This document shows, piece after piece, positions 27,433 through 36,463 of a stretch of DNA of 64,000 bases; position 1 is the stretch's first letter; every line of letters begins with the position of its first letter. This DNA is from Fibrobacter succinogenes (GTDB lineage: Bacteria; Fibrobacterota; Fibrobacteria; Fibrobacterales; Fibrobacteraceae). The notes under the pieces were generated by a model. That model saw nothing but the letters and a program-made list of their open reading frames with translations. It did no database searches and was not told the DNA's origin. A program made the translations under genes and the position numbers. The stretch covers positions 1 to 64,000 of the forward strand of contig CADCDO010000019.1 of assembly GCA_902800345.1 (NCBI GenBank), in the 5' to 3' direction.

Positions 27433-27770
27433 ATTTTCACCTTCTGTTTGTGCTGCAATAATTGGTTTGTGATGACTAGCGCGCATCATAACTTTTTTCT
27501 CGCGCGCCGCATATATAGCAAAAAAATCTTCTTTTTTGCAGAAAGTTTAAAATATTGATACAAAAACTTGACGAACATCACACGATATTTTTCATTCACT
27601 CACCTTGCGAACCAACGATGCCTGCGTCTCCAGAAAAAAAATCCTTTTAATTATTTACAATTTCTAGGCTCTAAGTACTAAGTTCTTAATTCTATTTTCC
27701 TATATTTAGCTCTGAAAATTATTTAACCAAAAACCCGCAATTGCCGGGCAAACTTCAAAAGGAAGAAACA

Positions 27771-29348
27771 ATGGCTGACAATCTGTCCGTCCTCGGCAAG
27801 GCCCGCAAGGCCTACCAGCCGAAACTCCCCGCCGCTCTCCGCGACGGCGCTCTTGTTCCCGAACACCTACGGTGCACCGTACATTTCCATGAAAAAGGCC
27901 GCCAAGGCCCAGGCCGGCAAGGCTCTCAACGTGGGCGTGGTGCTCTCCGGTGGTCAGGCTCCTGGTGGACACAACGTGATCGCGGGTATCTTCGACGGTA
28001 TCAAGAGCATCAGCAAGAATTCCAAGCTTCTCGGCTTCCTCGGCGGCCCGTCCGGCCTCGAGAACGGCAAGTTCATCGTGATCAACGAAAAGATCATGGA
28101 CGCTTACCGCAACACGGGTGGATTCGATATCATCCAGTCCGGCCGTACCAAGCTCGAAACTGAAGAACAGTTCAAGAAGTGCATGGCTGTTGCCAAGGCC
28201 CAGAAGCTCGACGCTATCGTGATCATCGGTGGTGACGACTCCAACACGAACGCTGCTGTTCTCGGTGAATACTTCCAGGCCAACGGCGCTAGCTGCGTGG
28301 TTTGCGGCTGCCCGAAGACCATCGACGGCGACCTCAAGAACGAATACATCGAAACCTCCTTCGGTTTCGACACTGCCGTCAAGACCTATTCCGAACTCAT
28401 CGGCAACATCATGCGCGATGCCAACTCCGCCCAGAAGTACTGGCACTTCATCAAGCTCATGGGCCGCAGCGCTTCTCACATCGCTCTCGAAGCCGCTCTC
28501 CAGACCCATCCGAACATCTGCTTGATTTCCGAAGAAGTCAAGGCCAAGAAGATGAAGCTCAAGCAGGTCATCAAGTACGTTGCAGACATCGTCGCTGCCC
28601 GTGCTGCTGACGGCAAGAACTTCGGCGTCTGCCTGATTCCGGAAGGCCTCCTCGAATTCATCCCGGATGTCGGCGTGCTCATCTCTGAACTTTCTGAAGC
28701 CCTCGCCCACCACGAAAAGGAAGTCGAAGGCCTCGACACCGCCGCCAAGGTGGAACTGCTCTGCCAGTGGATTTCCAAGGCTTCTGCCGAAGTCCTCAAG
28801 AGCCTCCCGTCCACCACTCAGGGCCAGCTGATGCTCGACCGCGACAGCCACGGCAACGTGCAGGTTTCCCTCATCGAAACCGAAAAGCTCATCATCGAGA
28901 TGGTCAAGAAGGAACTCAAGAGCCGCAAGAACTTCAAGGGCAAGTTCTCTGCCCTCAACCACTTCTTCGGTTACGAAGGCCGCTGCGCCGCTCCGTCGAA
29001 CTTCGACGCCGACTACTGCTACAGCCTCGGCTTCACCGCCTCCGTGCTCGCCTTCAACAAGATGAACGGCTACATGAGCTCCGTGCGTGACCTCACGAAG
29101 GGCATCGAAAAGTGGACTGCCGGTGGCATTCCTATCACCATGATGATGAACATCGAACGTCGTCACGGTGCCGACAAGCCGGTTATCCAGAAGGCTCTCG
29201 TCGAACTCGACGGTGCTCCGTTCAAGTTCTTCGCCAAGAACCGCGAAGTCTGGGCCAAGACTGAATCCTACACCTATCCGGGTCCGATCCAGTACTGGGG
29301 TCCAATTTCACTATCAAATTGGAACGTGGTGCTTTGAAGGTGAAGTAA
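27771..29348 (+). pseudogene. pfp: Pyrophosphate-dependent 6-phosphofructokinase with two frame breaks
   Basis: PFP phosphorylates fructose-6-phosphate with pyrophosphate. The ATG at 27771 (SD AAGGAAG) opens [20 protein letters not shown]. At about 27850 the frame shifts +1 and continues [17 protein letters not shown], then [27 protein letters not shown] and CPKTIDGDL with the catalytic Asp, and [11 protein letters not shown]. At about 29302 it shifts back, ending [13 protein letters not shown] at 29348. Compared with long-type PFPs, roughly 20 residues near the N-terminus and a few near the C-terminus are missing at the shifts. The total span is a multiple of three. Assembly error or real decay cannot be separated here. 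Confidence 0.88.
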
Positions 29349-29373
29349 TAATAGCCTACAAGGCGAATAAAGC

Positions 29374-29405
29374 AAAAGAGAAGTCCAAAGGACTTCTCTT
29401 TTATT
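29374..29405 (+). terminator. Terminator of pfp
   Basis: Perfect 13-bp stem AAAAGAGAAGTCC / GGACTTCTCTTTT with an AAA loop, followed by T-rich sequence, 25 bp after the stop. Confidence 0.88.
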
Positions 29406-29406
29406 T

Positions 29407-29764
29407 TTGAGCCGTAGGGCGGACGCCGAAGGCGTCCATTTGTTTTTTAGGGGCATCTACTTCGTTGCCGAAGCCCTCACGTACGACGTGTACGCTACGG
29501 GCTTCGGACGCCTCGTATCTGCTCCCTAAAAAATCAAATTCTTAGTCTTTATTCCTGCAACATTTGTTGCAGGATTTTTGTTTACGGGGCTCGACGCCTT
29601 GCATCCACACTCCGATAAACATCGTCTTGATTTTTAATCTCTGCAGTTTACTGCAGGGATTTTTTAATGCGTTTTATACTCGCCAAACAATCGTTTGTCG
29701 TCTGTTCGACACCTTCACCCTATCCTTTTAATGGGAAAAATTGTATGTTTAAAAGAAAACAACA
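29407..29764. repeat. Intergenic block of palindromes before gpx
   Basis: This 358-bp gap contains a GGACGCC/GGCGTCC hairpin (about 29420), a reversed copy of the 11604 palindrome (29474-29501), and two terminator-like hairpins built on the same plan. These are TCCTGCAAC-ATTT-GTTGCAGGA plus T5 at 29553-29579 and CTGCAG-TTTA-CTGCAG plus T6 at 29635-29665. The last two could attenuate transcription into gpx. Confidence 0.55.
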
Positions 29765-30316
29765 ATGGATCTTATGAATATCTACGACTTTACAGTTCTT
29801 GACAACAAGGGTAACGAAACTCCCCTCGCAAACTACAAGGGCAAGGTGCTTCTGGTCGTGAATACGGCCACGGGTTGCGGGCTCACGCCGCAGTACGAAG
29901 CGCTGCAGAAGCTCTACGACACCTACAAGGAGCAGGGCTTAGAAATTCTCGATTTCCCGTGCAACCAGTTCTTGGAACAAGCCAAGGGGAGCGACGACGA
30001 AATTCACCAGTTCTGCACGCTCACCTACCACACAACCTTCCCGCGCTTCAAGAAGATTGACGTGAACGGCGACACCGCCGCCCCGATTTTCAAGTTCCTT
30101 AAAGAAGCGATGCCAAAGCCGACCGACGCAGGCAATAAGATAAAGAATGTCGCCATCGCGGCGGCCGCCAAGCTCAGCAAGGCCGTCCACGAAGACAATG
30201 ACATCAAGTGGAACTTCACCAAGTTCCTCGTCAACCGCGAAGGAAACGTCGTAGGCCGATTCGAACCCACCGTGCTCCCCGAAGCCATCGAGGCTAGCAT
30301 CAAGGAACTTTTATAA
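29765..30316 (+). CDS. Glutathione-peroxidase family thiol peroxidase
   Basis: This enzyme reduces hydroperoxides. The 183-aa protein has the thioredoxin-fold peroxidase motifs: the peroxidatic cysteine C38 in NTATGCGLTPQY, DFPCNQFLEQ with the active-site Gln, and WNFTKFLV with the Trp-Asn pair of the catalytic tetrad. No signal peptide is present, so it is cytoplasmic. Like many bacterial members it probably uses thioredoxin rather than glutathione. The next gene overlaps its stop codon (TAATG), suggesting coupled translation. Confidence 0.9.
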   Translation: MDLMNIYDFTVLDNKGNETPLANYKGKVLLVVNTATGCGLTPQYEALQKLYDTYKEQGLEILDFPCNQFLEQAKGSDDEIHQFCTLTYHTTFPRFKKIDVNGDTAAPIFKFLKEAMPKPTDAGNKIKNVAIAAAAKLSKAVHEDNDIKWNFTKFLVNREGNVVGRFEPTVLPEAIEASIKELL

Positions 30317-30486
30317 TGGCCTGTGCAAATTGCAAATTCCGTGCCCATTACGACAAGGACCCGAAGTCGATTATTGGGCGTATCTGGCGGTTCCATATCA
30401 GGTTCTGCCCCGGCTGGAAAAGTTACCTGAAGAGCCTCTCCGAAGAAGAGCGCATCGCAATCAAAGAGAAGTACAACTTGAAGTAA
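30316..30486 (+). CDS. 56-aa CxxC protein coupled to the peroxidase
   Basis: The ATG overlaps the stop codon of the peroxidase gene (TAATG). The 56-residue product begins MACANCKFRAHYDKDPKS, contains a CxxC pair (C3, C6) and a third cysteine (C31) in RFCPGWKSYLKSL, and ends in a charged helix. Three cysteines and a His suggest metal binding or redox activity. I believe similar short proteins occur in related bacteria but cannot name a family. Coupling to a thiol peroxidase suggests a redox or metal role; this is inference. Confidence 0.75.
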   Translation: MACANCKFRAHYDKDPKSIIGRIWRFHIRFCPGWKSYLKSLSEEERIAIKEKYNLK

Positions 30487-30491
30487 AAGAG

Positions 30492-30519
30492 AAAATGGCG
30501 GACAAATTCCGCCACTTTT
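30492..30519 (+). terminator. Terminator of the peroxidase operon
   Basis: Stem TGGCGGA / TCCGCCA with loop CAAAT, followed by CTTTT, just after the stop codon of the 56-aa gene. Confidence 0.6.
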
Positions 30520-30527
30520 AACCTTAA

Positions 30528-30558
30528 TGGATCCTTCCCCTTACAGGGTCAGGATGAC
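30528..30558 (+). repeat. Dispersed GGATCC/GGATGAC hairpin element
   Basis: TGGATCCTTC, a central CCCTTACAGGG hairpin and TCAGGATGAC. Same family as 499-532. Confidence 0.75.
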
Positions 30559-30649
30559 GAATGCGAGACTCTACTGCCTACTGCTTCGCGCCTTCGCTTC
30601 GTTCAAGTACCAAACGCTGACCTCGACTATGTCAAAAAAACATTTGATA

Positions 30650-30698
30650 TTCTCTCGTCTTTCGTCTATAGCGAGCTTTGCGAGCGTTCTTTCGTCTA
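30650..30698 (-). repeat. TAGACGAAAGAACG element beginning on the prfB stop codon
   Basis: On the minus strand the prfB stop TAG is the first three bases of TAGACGAAAGAACG. A GCTCGC/GCGAGC-type hairpin and TAGACGAAAGACGAGAGA follow. Related copies lie at 33913, 34994 and 35062. Confidence 0.75.
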
Positions 30699-31800
30699 TT
30701 TATTCCCTTCGCTTGTACTCAATAGGTACGCATCAATGAATGGCTTGATTTTACCGTCGAGGACGCCCGCGGTGTCGGATGTCTCCACGCCAGTGCGGAG
30801 GTCCTTGACCATCTGGTAAGGCTGCAGCACATAGCTGCGGATTTGACTACCCCATTCGACCTTTTTCTTTTCGGCCATGCGGGCATCGCGCTTGGCTTCT
30901 TCCTCCAAGCGGTAGTGTTCGGCCACCATGGTCTTGAGCATCTTGTAGCAAGTTTCGCGGTTCTGGATCTGGCTGCGTTCCGTCTGGCAGCTCGCCATGA
31001 TACCCGTGGGCAAGTGCGTCATGCGCACGGCGGAGTCCGTCTTGTTGATGTACTGGCCACCGGCACCGCTACTGCGGTACGTATCCACGCGGACTTCCGT
31101 CATGTCGAGATCAAATTCGATGTCCTCGTGTTCCGGATAGAGGTAAACTGCAGTGAAGCTCGTGTGGCGACGGGCGTTTGCATCGAATGGGCTAATGCGC
31201 ACCAAGCGGTGGACGCCGATTTCCGATCGGAGGAGGCCGTAAGCGTTTTCGCAAGTAACCTCGATAGTCGCACTCTTGAGGCCGGCATCTTCGGCTTCCT
31301 GGAAATCCACGACCTTGAAGTCCATGTTTTCGCGTTCAAAAAAGTGCGTGTACATGCGGAAAAGCATGAGAGCCCAATCCTGGGATTCCGTACCGCCCGC
31401 TCCCGGGTGGATGGACATGAGGCATGCGCAAGCATCATCCGGCCCGTTCAGCATCTTCTTGAATTCCATCTTCTCTACGCGAGCCTTGAGGTCCGCAATA
31501 TCGGATTCGAGCGTTGCCGTGAGGTCCGCCGATTCCTCGTCCTTGCTCATTTCATAAAGTTCAGCAAGATCGTCGCACGTTTGGGAAACTTCTTTCCAGG
31601 AATCGATAAGCCCTTTGAGGTTACCGATTTTCTTCATCATCGATTGCGCCTTGTCCTGATCGTTCCACAGGTTCGGGTCGCTGGAATCCTTTTCAAGGAC
31701 ATAGAGTTCTTCGGTCTTTGCCTCTAAGTCAAAGATACCCCCAGAGTTTATCTATACGTGCTCGTAATTCGATAAGCCCGGTATGAGTAGTGTTGAACAT
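30696..31800 (-). CDS. prfB: Peptide chain release factor 2, with programmed +1 frameshift
   Basis: RF2 reads UAA and UGA stops. Translation starts at the ATG at 31800 (MFNTTHTGLIELRARIDKLWGYL) and meets an in-frame TGA at 31731-31729. The sequence GGGGGTATCTTTGAC matches the classical prfB shift site: an internal SD-like GGGGG, the slippery CTT and TGA-C. After the +1 shift it continues DLEAKTEELYVLEKD through the main frame. RF2 motifs are the stop-reading SPF (VRISPFDAN) and the catalytic GGQ in SSGAGGQYINKT. The full product is about 367 aa. The stop TAG is part of a repeat element. The frameshift makes RF2 regulate its own synthesis. Confidence 0.96.
31726..31745 (-). promoter_or_regulatory. 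Programmed frameshift site of prfB
   Basis: On the minus strand CTGGGGGTATCTTTGACTTA contains an SD-like G-tract three bases before CTT-TGA. This is the autoregulatory +1 slip of RF2 genes. Confidence 0.9.
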
Positions 31801-31849
31801 AAGTAGTTAGTGGTTGGTGGTTAGTGGTTAGGATTAAATAAAATGCTTT

Positions 31850-31882
31850 TCTCAGAATAAAAGAGGATGCCGTTTAGCATCC
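31850..31882 (-). terminator. Terminator of the parvulin gene
   Basis: On the minus strand, stem AGGATGC / GCATCCT with loop TAAACG is followed by CTTTTATT. It lies about 45 bp past the stop of the gene at 31926. Confidence 0.7.
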
Positions 31883-31925
31883 TTGGGGTATTGGGGCGCA
31901 CTGTTACCGCCCTCATTGCTCTAAA

Positions 31926-32933
31926 TTACTTAGAAGCGCCGATTGCCTGAGGCGGCTGGTACTTCTTGTCGAGGTATTCGACTTTGTAAGTCTTGCCGAG
32001 TTCGTCGAGATAAGCCTTGAGCTTGGCCTGGCGTTCCTGTTCGGCCTGCACACGGAGGATGTAGTCAATCTGGTGCTTGTAGCTATCAAACTTGCCATCG
32101 TTCTTTTCGGTAAGCATGAAAATCGAGACGCCGTCGTTGTCCGTAATGACTTCGGAAATTTCGCCGACCTTGATCTTGGCGACAGCCTTGGCGAAGTTTG
32201 CACCCTTGTTCTTGGCGAGGAACTTGTTCATGATGCCACCCGTTTTCTTAGCTTCCTTGTCGTCGCTGTAGACGGCAGCAAGTTGAGCAAACGTAGCCTT
32301 CTTGGAACGGACCTGGGCTGCAAGACCCTTCAACATATCCTTAGCATCGTTGATTTCCTGAGCGCTCTTGCCCTTGGTAGAAATAAAGATGCGGGCGCCG
32401 CTAATGGTGTCGTTGATGGCAACTTTAGTCTTGTTGAGTTCCCAGAAAGCCTGGAGTTGCTTTTCAGTAGGAGGTTCCGGATACGGGACCTTCTTTTCGA
32501 GAATGACTTCGCTCTTGAGCTGGTCTTCAATTTTCGACTTGAACTGAGCCATCGTCGTGTTCGTCTTCTTGAGTTCCTTCTGGAAAGCGTCTTCGCTCGG
32601 GAACTGCTTCTTGAAGAGATTGGTCAAGCTATCGACCTTGGACGAAGCAACCTTGATACCCATCTTCTTGGCTTCGAGCTTGATGAGTTCCTGACCCACG
32701 AGATTGTCAACAACCGCATAGCGAAGTTGGGTCATCATTTCATCGGTCAACTTCTGACCCGGAGCCTGCTGCTGACCGAGCATGGTTGCAAGGCTATCAA
32801 TCTTACCACCAGAAATACCAGTTTTTTCGACGCGAATAACATCGAGGCTCTTCGAATTCATCAACTGAGCAGAGGCAATGCCGGCAGTAAGGAGCACGGC
32901 TGCAGCACCACGAGAAATAAGTTTAAGAGACAT
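31926..32933 (-). CDS. Parvulin-type peptidyl-prolyl isomerase (SurA/PrsA-like)
   Basis: This 335-aa protein has a signal peptide (RGAAAVLLTAGIASAQ) and an N-terminal chaperone domain with a SurA-like pattern (LRYAVVDNLVGQELIKLEAKKMGI). A parvulin domain follows at about 175-275 (ARIFISTKG, FAQLAAVYSDDKEAKKTGGIMN, VGEISEVITDNDGVSIFML). It probably folds outer-membrane proteins in the periplasm, which suits the many barrels encoded here. A direct repeat TTCAAGGGTT lies just upstream of the start. Confidence 0.88.
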   Translation of the reverse strand: MSLKLISRGAAAVLLTAGIASAQLMNSKSLDVIRVEKTGISGGKIDSLATMLGQQQAPGQKLTDEMMTQLRYAVVDNLVGQELIKLEAKKMGIKVASSKVDSLTNLFKKQFPSEDAFQKELKKTNTTMAQFKSKIEDQLKSEVILEKKVPYPEPPTEKQLQAFWELNKTKVAINDTISGARIFISTKGKSAQEINDAKDMLKGLAAQVRSKKATFAQLAAVYSDDKEAKKTGGIMNKFLAKNKGANFAKAVAKIKVGEISEVITDNDGVSIFMLTEKNDGKFDSYKHQIDYILRVQAEQERQAKLKAYLDELGKTYKVEYLDKKYQPPQAIGASK

Positions 32934-33040
32934 TATTTATCCTTTTATAAAAAATTCAAGGGTTTTAAAATTCAAGGGTTAATATAGAAAACTTACAACG
33001 CGCGAGCGTATCATCAGTGTGATTTTACGCAAACAAAACA

Positions 33041-33910
33041 ATGTTCTTACAAAAAATTGAAGTATATACGCTACAAGGCAAGTGGACCGGGGATTTCGAT
33101 TCCAATAACAAATGGTACAAGGAAGAGGCGCTCAAGCTCAAAGGCAAGAACATCGATTTACTTGTGCTCCCGGAACTGTTCCACACTCCGTACTTTCCGT
33201 TTGAGGAAAACGCGGACTTTTTTGACTTGGCCATCGAAAAGGACCACCCCATTGTCGCCGAATGGCAGGCAATAGCGAAGGAACTGAACGCCGTTGTCGT
33301 GTTCCCGTTCTTTGAAAAGCGCGCCCGCGGCATTTACCACAACTCGGCATTCGTCTTCGAACGCGATGGAAGCATCGCCGGGCTTTACCGCAAGAGCCAC
33401 ATTCCCGACGACCCGGCCTTCTACGAAAAGTATTACTTTATCCCAGGCGACACCGGATTTGAACCCATCAAGACTAGCGCAGGTACGCTCGGCGTGCTCA
33501 TTTGCTGGGACCAGTGGTTCCCCGAAGCCGCACGCATCATGAGCCTCAAGGGCGCAGACGTTCTCATCTACCCGACCGCTATTGGATGGATGGATAGCGA
33601 GCCCGAGGAAATTTACCCGCGCCAGCAAGACAGCTGGATGACGGTAATGCGTGGACACGCAATCGCAAACCGCACGTTCGTAATTGCAGCCAACCGCTCG
33701 GGCGTCGAAGGGCACCTCACGTTCTGGGGCACAAGTTTCGCTGCCGCACCGGACGGATACGTTTTGCAGAAGTGCGATCCGGATTTCTTGGGTGCAAGCT
33801 ACGTAGAGCTTGACCTCGCCGAGACCGAAGAAAATCGCCGCTGGTGGCCGCATTTCCGTGACCGTCGCATCGATTTGTACAAGGACATTTTGAAGATTTG
33901 GGCGGACTAA
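33041..33910 (+). CDS. aguB: N-carbamoylputrescine amidase
   Basis: This nitrilase-superfamily enzyme hydrolyses N-carbamoylputrescine to putrescine. The 289-aa sequence has the Glu-Lys-Cys triad at E45 (LVLPELFHTPYF), K118 (LYRKSHIPDDP) and C155 (LICWDQWFPE), with the family's EKYYF and RQQDSW segments. Pairing with agmatine deiminase 48 bp downstream makes the substrate assignment firm. The spacer between the two genes is a repeat element (33913-33958). Confidence 0.93.
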   Translation: MFLQKIEVYTLQGKWTGDFDSNNKWYKEEALKLKGKNIDLLVLPELFHTPYFPFEENADFFDLAIEKDHPIVAEWQAIAKELNAVVVFPFFEKRARGIYHNSAFVFERDGSIAGLYRKSHIPDDPAFYEKYYFIPGDTGFEPIKTSAGTLGVLICWDQWFPEAARIMSLKGADVLIYPTAIGWMDSEPEEIYPRQQDSWMTVMRGHAIANRTFVIAANRSGVEGHLTFWGTSFAAAPDGYVLQKCDPDFLGASYVELDLAETEENRRWWPHFRDRRIDLYKDILKIWAD

Positions 33911-33912
33911 TT

Positions 33913-33958
33913 TAGACGAAAGAACGCCGCTTCGCGGCTACAGACGAGAGACGAAAGA
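33913..33958 (+). repeat. TAGACGAAAGAACG element between aguB and aguA
   Basis: TAGACGAAAGAACGCCG, a CCGC-TTCG-GCGG hairpin, then CTACAGACGAGAGACGAAAGA. It fills the whole spacer up to the aguA ATG and so may also supply its ribosome site (GAAAGA). Confidence 0.8.
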
Positions 33959-34996
33959 ATGAGTATTGCAAAAGTACGTTACCCGGCGGAATGGGAAAAG
34001 CAGAGCGCCACTTGGCTTGCGTTCCCGCATAACAAGACAAACTGGTACGGCGAACGCGGTATCAACATCCGCAAATTCTATGTCGAACTCATCCGCAATA
34101 TCACGGAATTCCAGCCGGTAAACCTTCTTTTGCCGAACAAGAAATTCCTGACGGACGACGAAACGAAGGCTCTATCCAACCGCCCGTTCCCGGTAAACTT
34201 TATCGTCATCAAGACAAACGATATCTGGATCCGCGACTACGGCCCGTTTTTCCTCAAAAAGAAATGCAGAAAAGACGACAAAAAGGTCATTGCGGAAACA
34301 CGTTTTAACGCTTGGGGCGCAAAGTTCCCGCCTTGGGGACTCGACAACGCCATCCCGCAAAAGATTGCCGAAAAGACCGGCTGCACGCTTGTCGAGAGCG
34401 TCCCGTACATTTTCGAAGGGGGCGCTATCGAAGTCAACGGCGACGGCCTCGGTATCACGACCGAAGATTGTCTCGTCGGCAAGAACCGCAACGATTCAGG
34501 CGACTTGAAGAAAGTCGTAAAGGCCCTTTGCAAAGCGTTCGGACTCAGGGACATGCTCGTATTGCCGCACGGTTTGCACGGCGATCACACCGACGGTCAC
34601 ATCGACAACGTCGCACGCTTTGTCGCTAAAGACAGGATCGTCATGTGCATGACCGACAACAAGCGCTCCCCCAACGCCCCGATTTTAAGCGAAGCGAAAT
34701 TCATCATCGAGAAATGGCTCGAAAGGCATTACGGCGAGAAAGCCAAGGTCGATACGCTCCCGCTCCCGCCGCAGCGCGTGCTCGACGACGGACAGATTCT
34801 CCCGGCATCGTACATGAACTACATCTACGTGAACGGCGGACTCATCTTCCCGAAATACAAGAGCCCGAACGACGCCAAGGCCAAGAAATATTTCGAGAGT
34901 GTCTACCCGGACCGCAAGGTCATCGGCATCGATTGCCGCACCGTCATCGAGGAAGGCGGAAGCCTCCACTGCATGAGCAAGCACGAGAATGATTAG
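33959..34996 (+). CDS. aguA: Agmatine deiminase
   Basis: AguA converts agmatine to N-carbamoylputrescine and ammonia, feeding AguB. The 345-aa sequence shows the guanidino-group-modifying fold: WLAFPHNKTNW, IWIRDYGPF, FEGGAIEVNG, LPHGLHGDHTDGHIDN, and the catalytic C338 in EEGGSLHCMSK. Its stop TAG coincides with the first bases of another repeat copy. Agmatine itself would come from arginine decarboxylase, which is not in this window. Confidence 0.95.
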   Translation: MSIAKVRYPAEWEKQSATWLAFPHNKTNWYGERGINIRKFYVELIRNITEFQPVNLLLPNKKFLTDDETKALSNRPFPVNFIVIKTNDIWIRDYGPFFLKKKCRKDDKKVIAETRFNAWGAKFPPWGLDNAIPQKIAEKTGCTLVESVPYIFEGGAIEVNGDGLGITTEDCLVGKNRNDSGDLKKVVKALCKAFGLRDMLVLPHGLHGDHTDGHIDNVARFVAKDRIVMCMTDNKRSPNAPILSEAKFIIEKWLERHYGEKAKVDTLPLPPQRVLDDGQILPASYMNYIYVNGGLIFPKYKSPNDAKAKKYFESVYPDRKVIGIDCRTVIEEGGSLHCMSKHEND

Positions 34997-35107
34997 ACGA
35001 AAGAACGCCGCAATGCGGCTACAGACGAGAGACGAAAGAAAATAAGAACTATAGCAATCATATCTCTCGTCTTTCGTCTACCAGCGAAGCGGTCTCTCGT
35101 CTATTTT
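34994..35107. repeat. Pair of TAGACGAAAG elements, opposite orientations
   Basis: One copy starts on the aguA stop codon (34994-35040; hairpin GCCGC-AAT-GCGGC). An inverted, shorter copy follows at 35062-35107 (TCTCTCGTCTTTCGTCTA, hairpin with AGCGAAGC). Together they form a large inverted repeat that could act as a terminator. Confidence 0.7.
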
Positions 35108-35170
35108 TTCCTTGCTTTCACGGCGTGCTTTTGCTAATTTATCCATATGTTCATTTTTTTTGACGCAAGA

Positions 35171-36448
35171 ATGAGTTTTGCTCGCACGTTGACAGTTCTT
35201 CTCTTTATGTTTTGCACCGGATTTGCAGAAACAACTGAAAATGACGTTTGCGATTTTGACGATTCACTCGCCATCCTGTTAATCAGAAGCGTCCAGTCTC
35301 ATACCAGCCATAGCGAAGTTCTCGATTACATTCTGCAAGACAGTCTCTCCGTAAATCACGAGGCGTGCAAGGACGAATACAAAGTCCAAGCAATTTCGGC
35401 AAAAGTGACAAGACTGTTCAACACAAGCAAGACTGCCAAGAATGTAGAAGCATACGACATCGCCTACACAAAATACGAGCATTTTTCAGGCAAAGAAGAG
35501 AACGGCAAAACGCTTTCTGACGAAGACAATGCGGCATACAACATCGTCTTGGATTACATCATCGCAAAATACGACAAGCATTTCGCCAATGTCAAGCGCA
35601 ACATGCTCTCGGAGGCCCTCAGCGGAAAAAAATCCATTTACGGGTTCAATTCCAAACTGGACGCGTTGCTCGACGAACTGCAAACATCCAAAATATCGAT
35701 GATTGAAGGCATATCAAGTTCCGAGCTACGGTCGCAATGGGAAAGTTCGTGGGCCGGATTATGGATTACTGATGTTCCGCCTTTAAAAAAGTACAACGAG
35801 AACAACTACGAATGGCTACAGACGCCTTCACGGAATTTCATAACAAAGTACCCGGAAAGTCCATACACGCCCGTTTTACGCGCCCTATTCAACGACACGT
35901 TAATGCAGGCTCTTGCAAACAACGAAGAAAAACACGAAATCCAGCTTTACAAAGAAGACAACAGGCATCTCGCATTCGGGCTGGGATTTTTAGTCGGGAA
36001 ACCGCTGTTGGGTGATGGTCTAGAAGCAGAAAAAGCAAAATTTTCTGCCGCTATACCCCAAGGTCGATTGCAGATTCTACGTTTCGTAGCACAAGTGCAA
36101 TGCGACATGTATTTCCACGATGGATTAACAGCTGTTGGGCTGAACGGGCTTCTAGGATACAACCTCGAATTTGGCGATTACGGATTGGATTTGCTAACAG
36201 GAATCGGCATAGAGCAGTTTTTGGAAGATAAAGATTCCACCGTTTACAAGGCATATTCATTCGGATTGCAGGGCTACAAGAGAATCTTTTTTACGGGATT
36301 CGGAGCAATCGCCCCCCGGGTTCAATGGACTTTAAAAACATTCAAATACAAATCTCCTGAAACTGGCCGCAGGAGACGAGTCTACATCAACCAGTTCTAT
36401 ATAGGTGCAACCCTCGATATCGTTGTTCCATTTTCTGAAATACATTAA
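35171..36448 (+). CDS. Outer-membrane protein, tandem paralogue 1
   Basis: The 425-aa product starts with a signal peptide (MSFARTLTVLLFMFCTGFA); an ATG at 35147 would add eight residues. A helical N-terminal domain carries a spaced Cys pair (VCDFDDS..EACKDEY). After about residue 250 come amphipathic strands (LLGYNLEFGDYGLDLLTGIGIE), suggesting a barrel. The next gene is a clear paralogue in the same order. The plan, a helical domain followed by a barrel, is like the trio at 6403-10175, but sequence likeness is weak. Function unknown. Confidence 0.7.
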   Translation: MSFARTLTVLLFMFCTGFAETTENDVCDFDDSLAILLIRSVQSHTSHSEVLDYILQDSLSVNHEACKDEYKVQAISAKVTRLFNTSKTAKNVEAYDIAYTKYEHFSGKEENGKTLSDEDNAAYNIVLDYIIAKYDKHFANVKRNMLSEALSGKKSIYGFNSKLDALLDELQTSKISMIEGISSSELRSQWESSWAGLWITDVPPLKKYNENNYEWLQTPSRNFITKYPESPYTPVLRALFNDTLMQALANNEEKHEIQLYKEDNRHLAFGLGFLVGKPLLGDGLEAEKAKFSAAIPQGRLQILRFVAQVQCDMYFHDGLTAVGLNGLLGYNLEFGDYGLDLLTGIGIEQFLEDKDSTVYKAYSFGLQGYKRIFFTGFGAIAPRVQWTLKTFKYKSPETGRRRRVYINQFYIGATLDIVVPFSEIH

Positions 36449-36463
36449 TAGAGATTTAAGCAA

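Noticed and set aside
27845..27860. Programmed frameshift in pfp
   Set aside because: No slippery heptamer, SD-like stimulator or stop codon at the joint, and conserved residues are missing there. Unlike prfB, this looks like a deletion.
27706..29166. 486-aa ORF antisense to pfp
   Set aside because: Shadow frame with Val/Glu/His-rich nonsense content.
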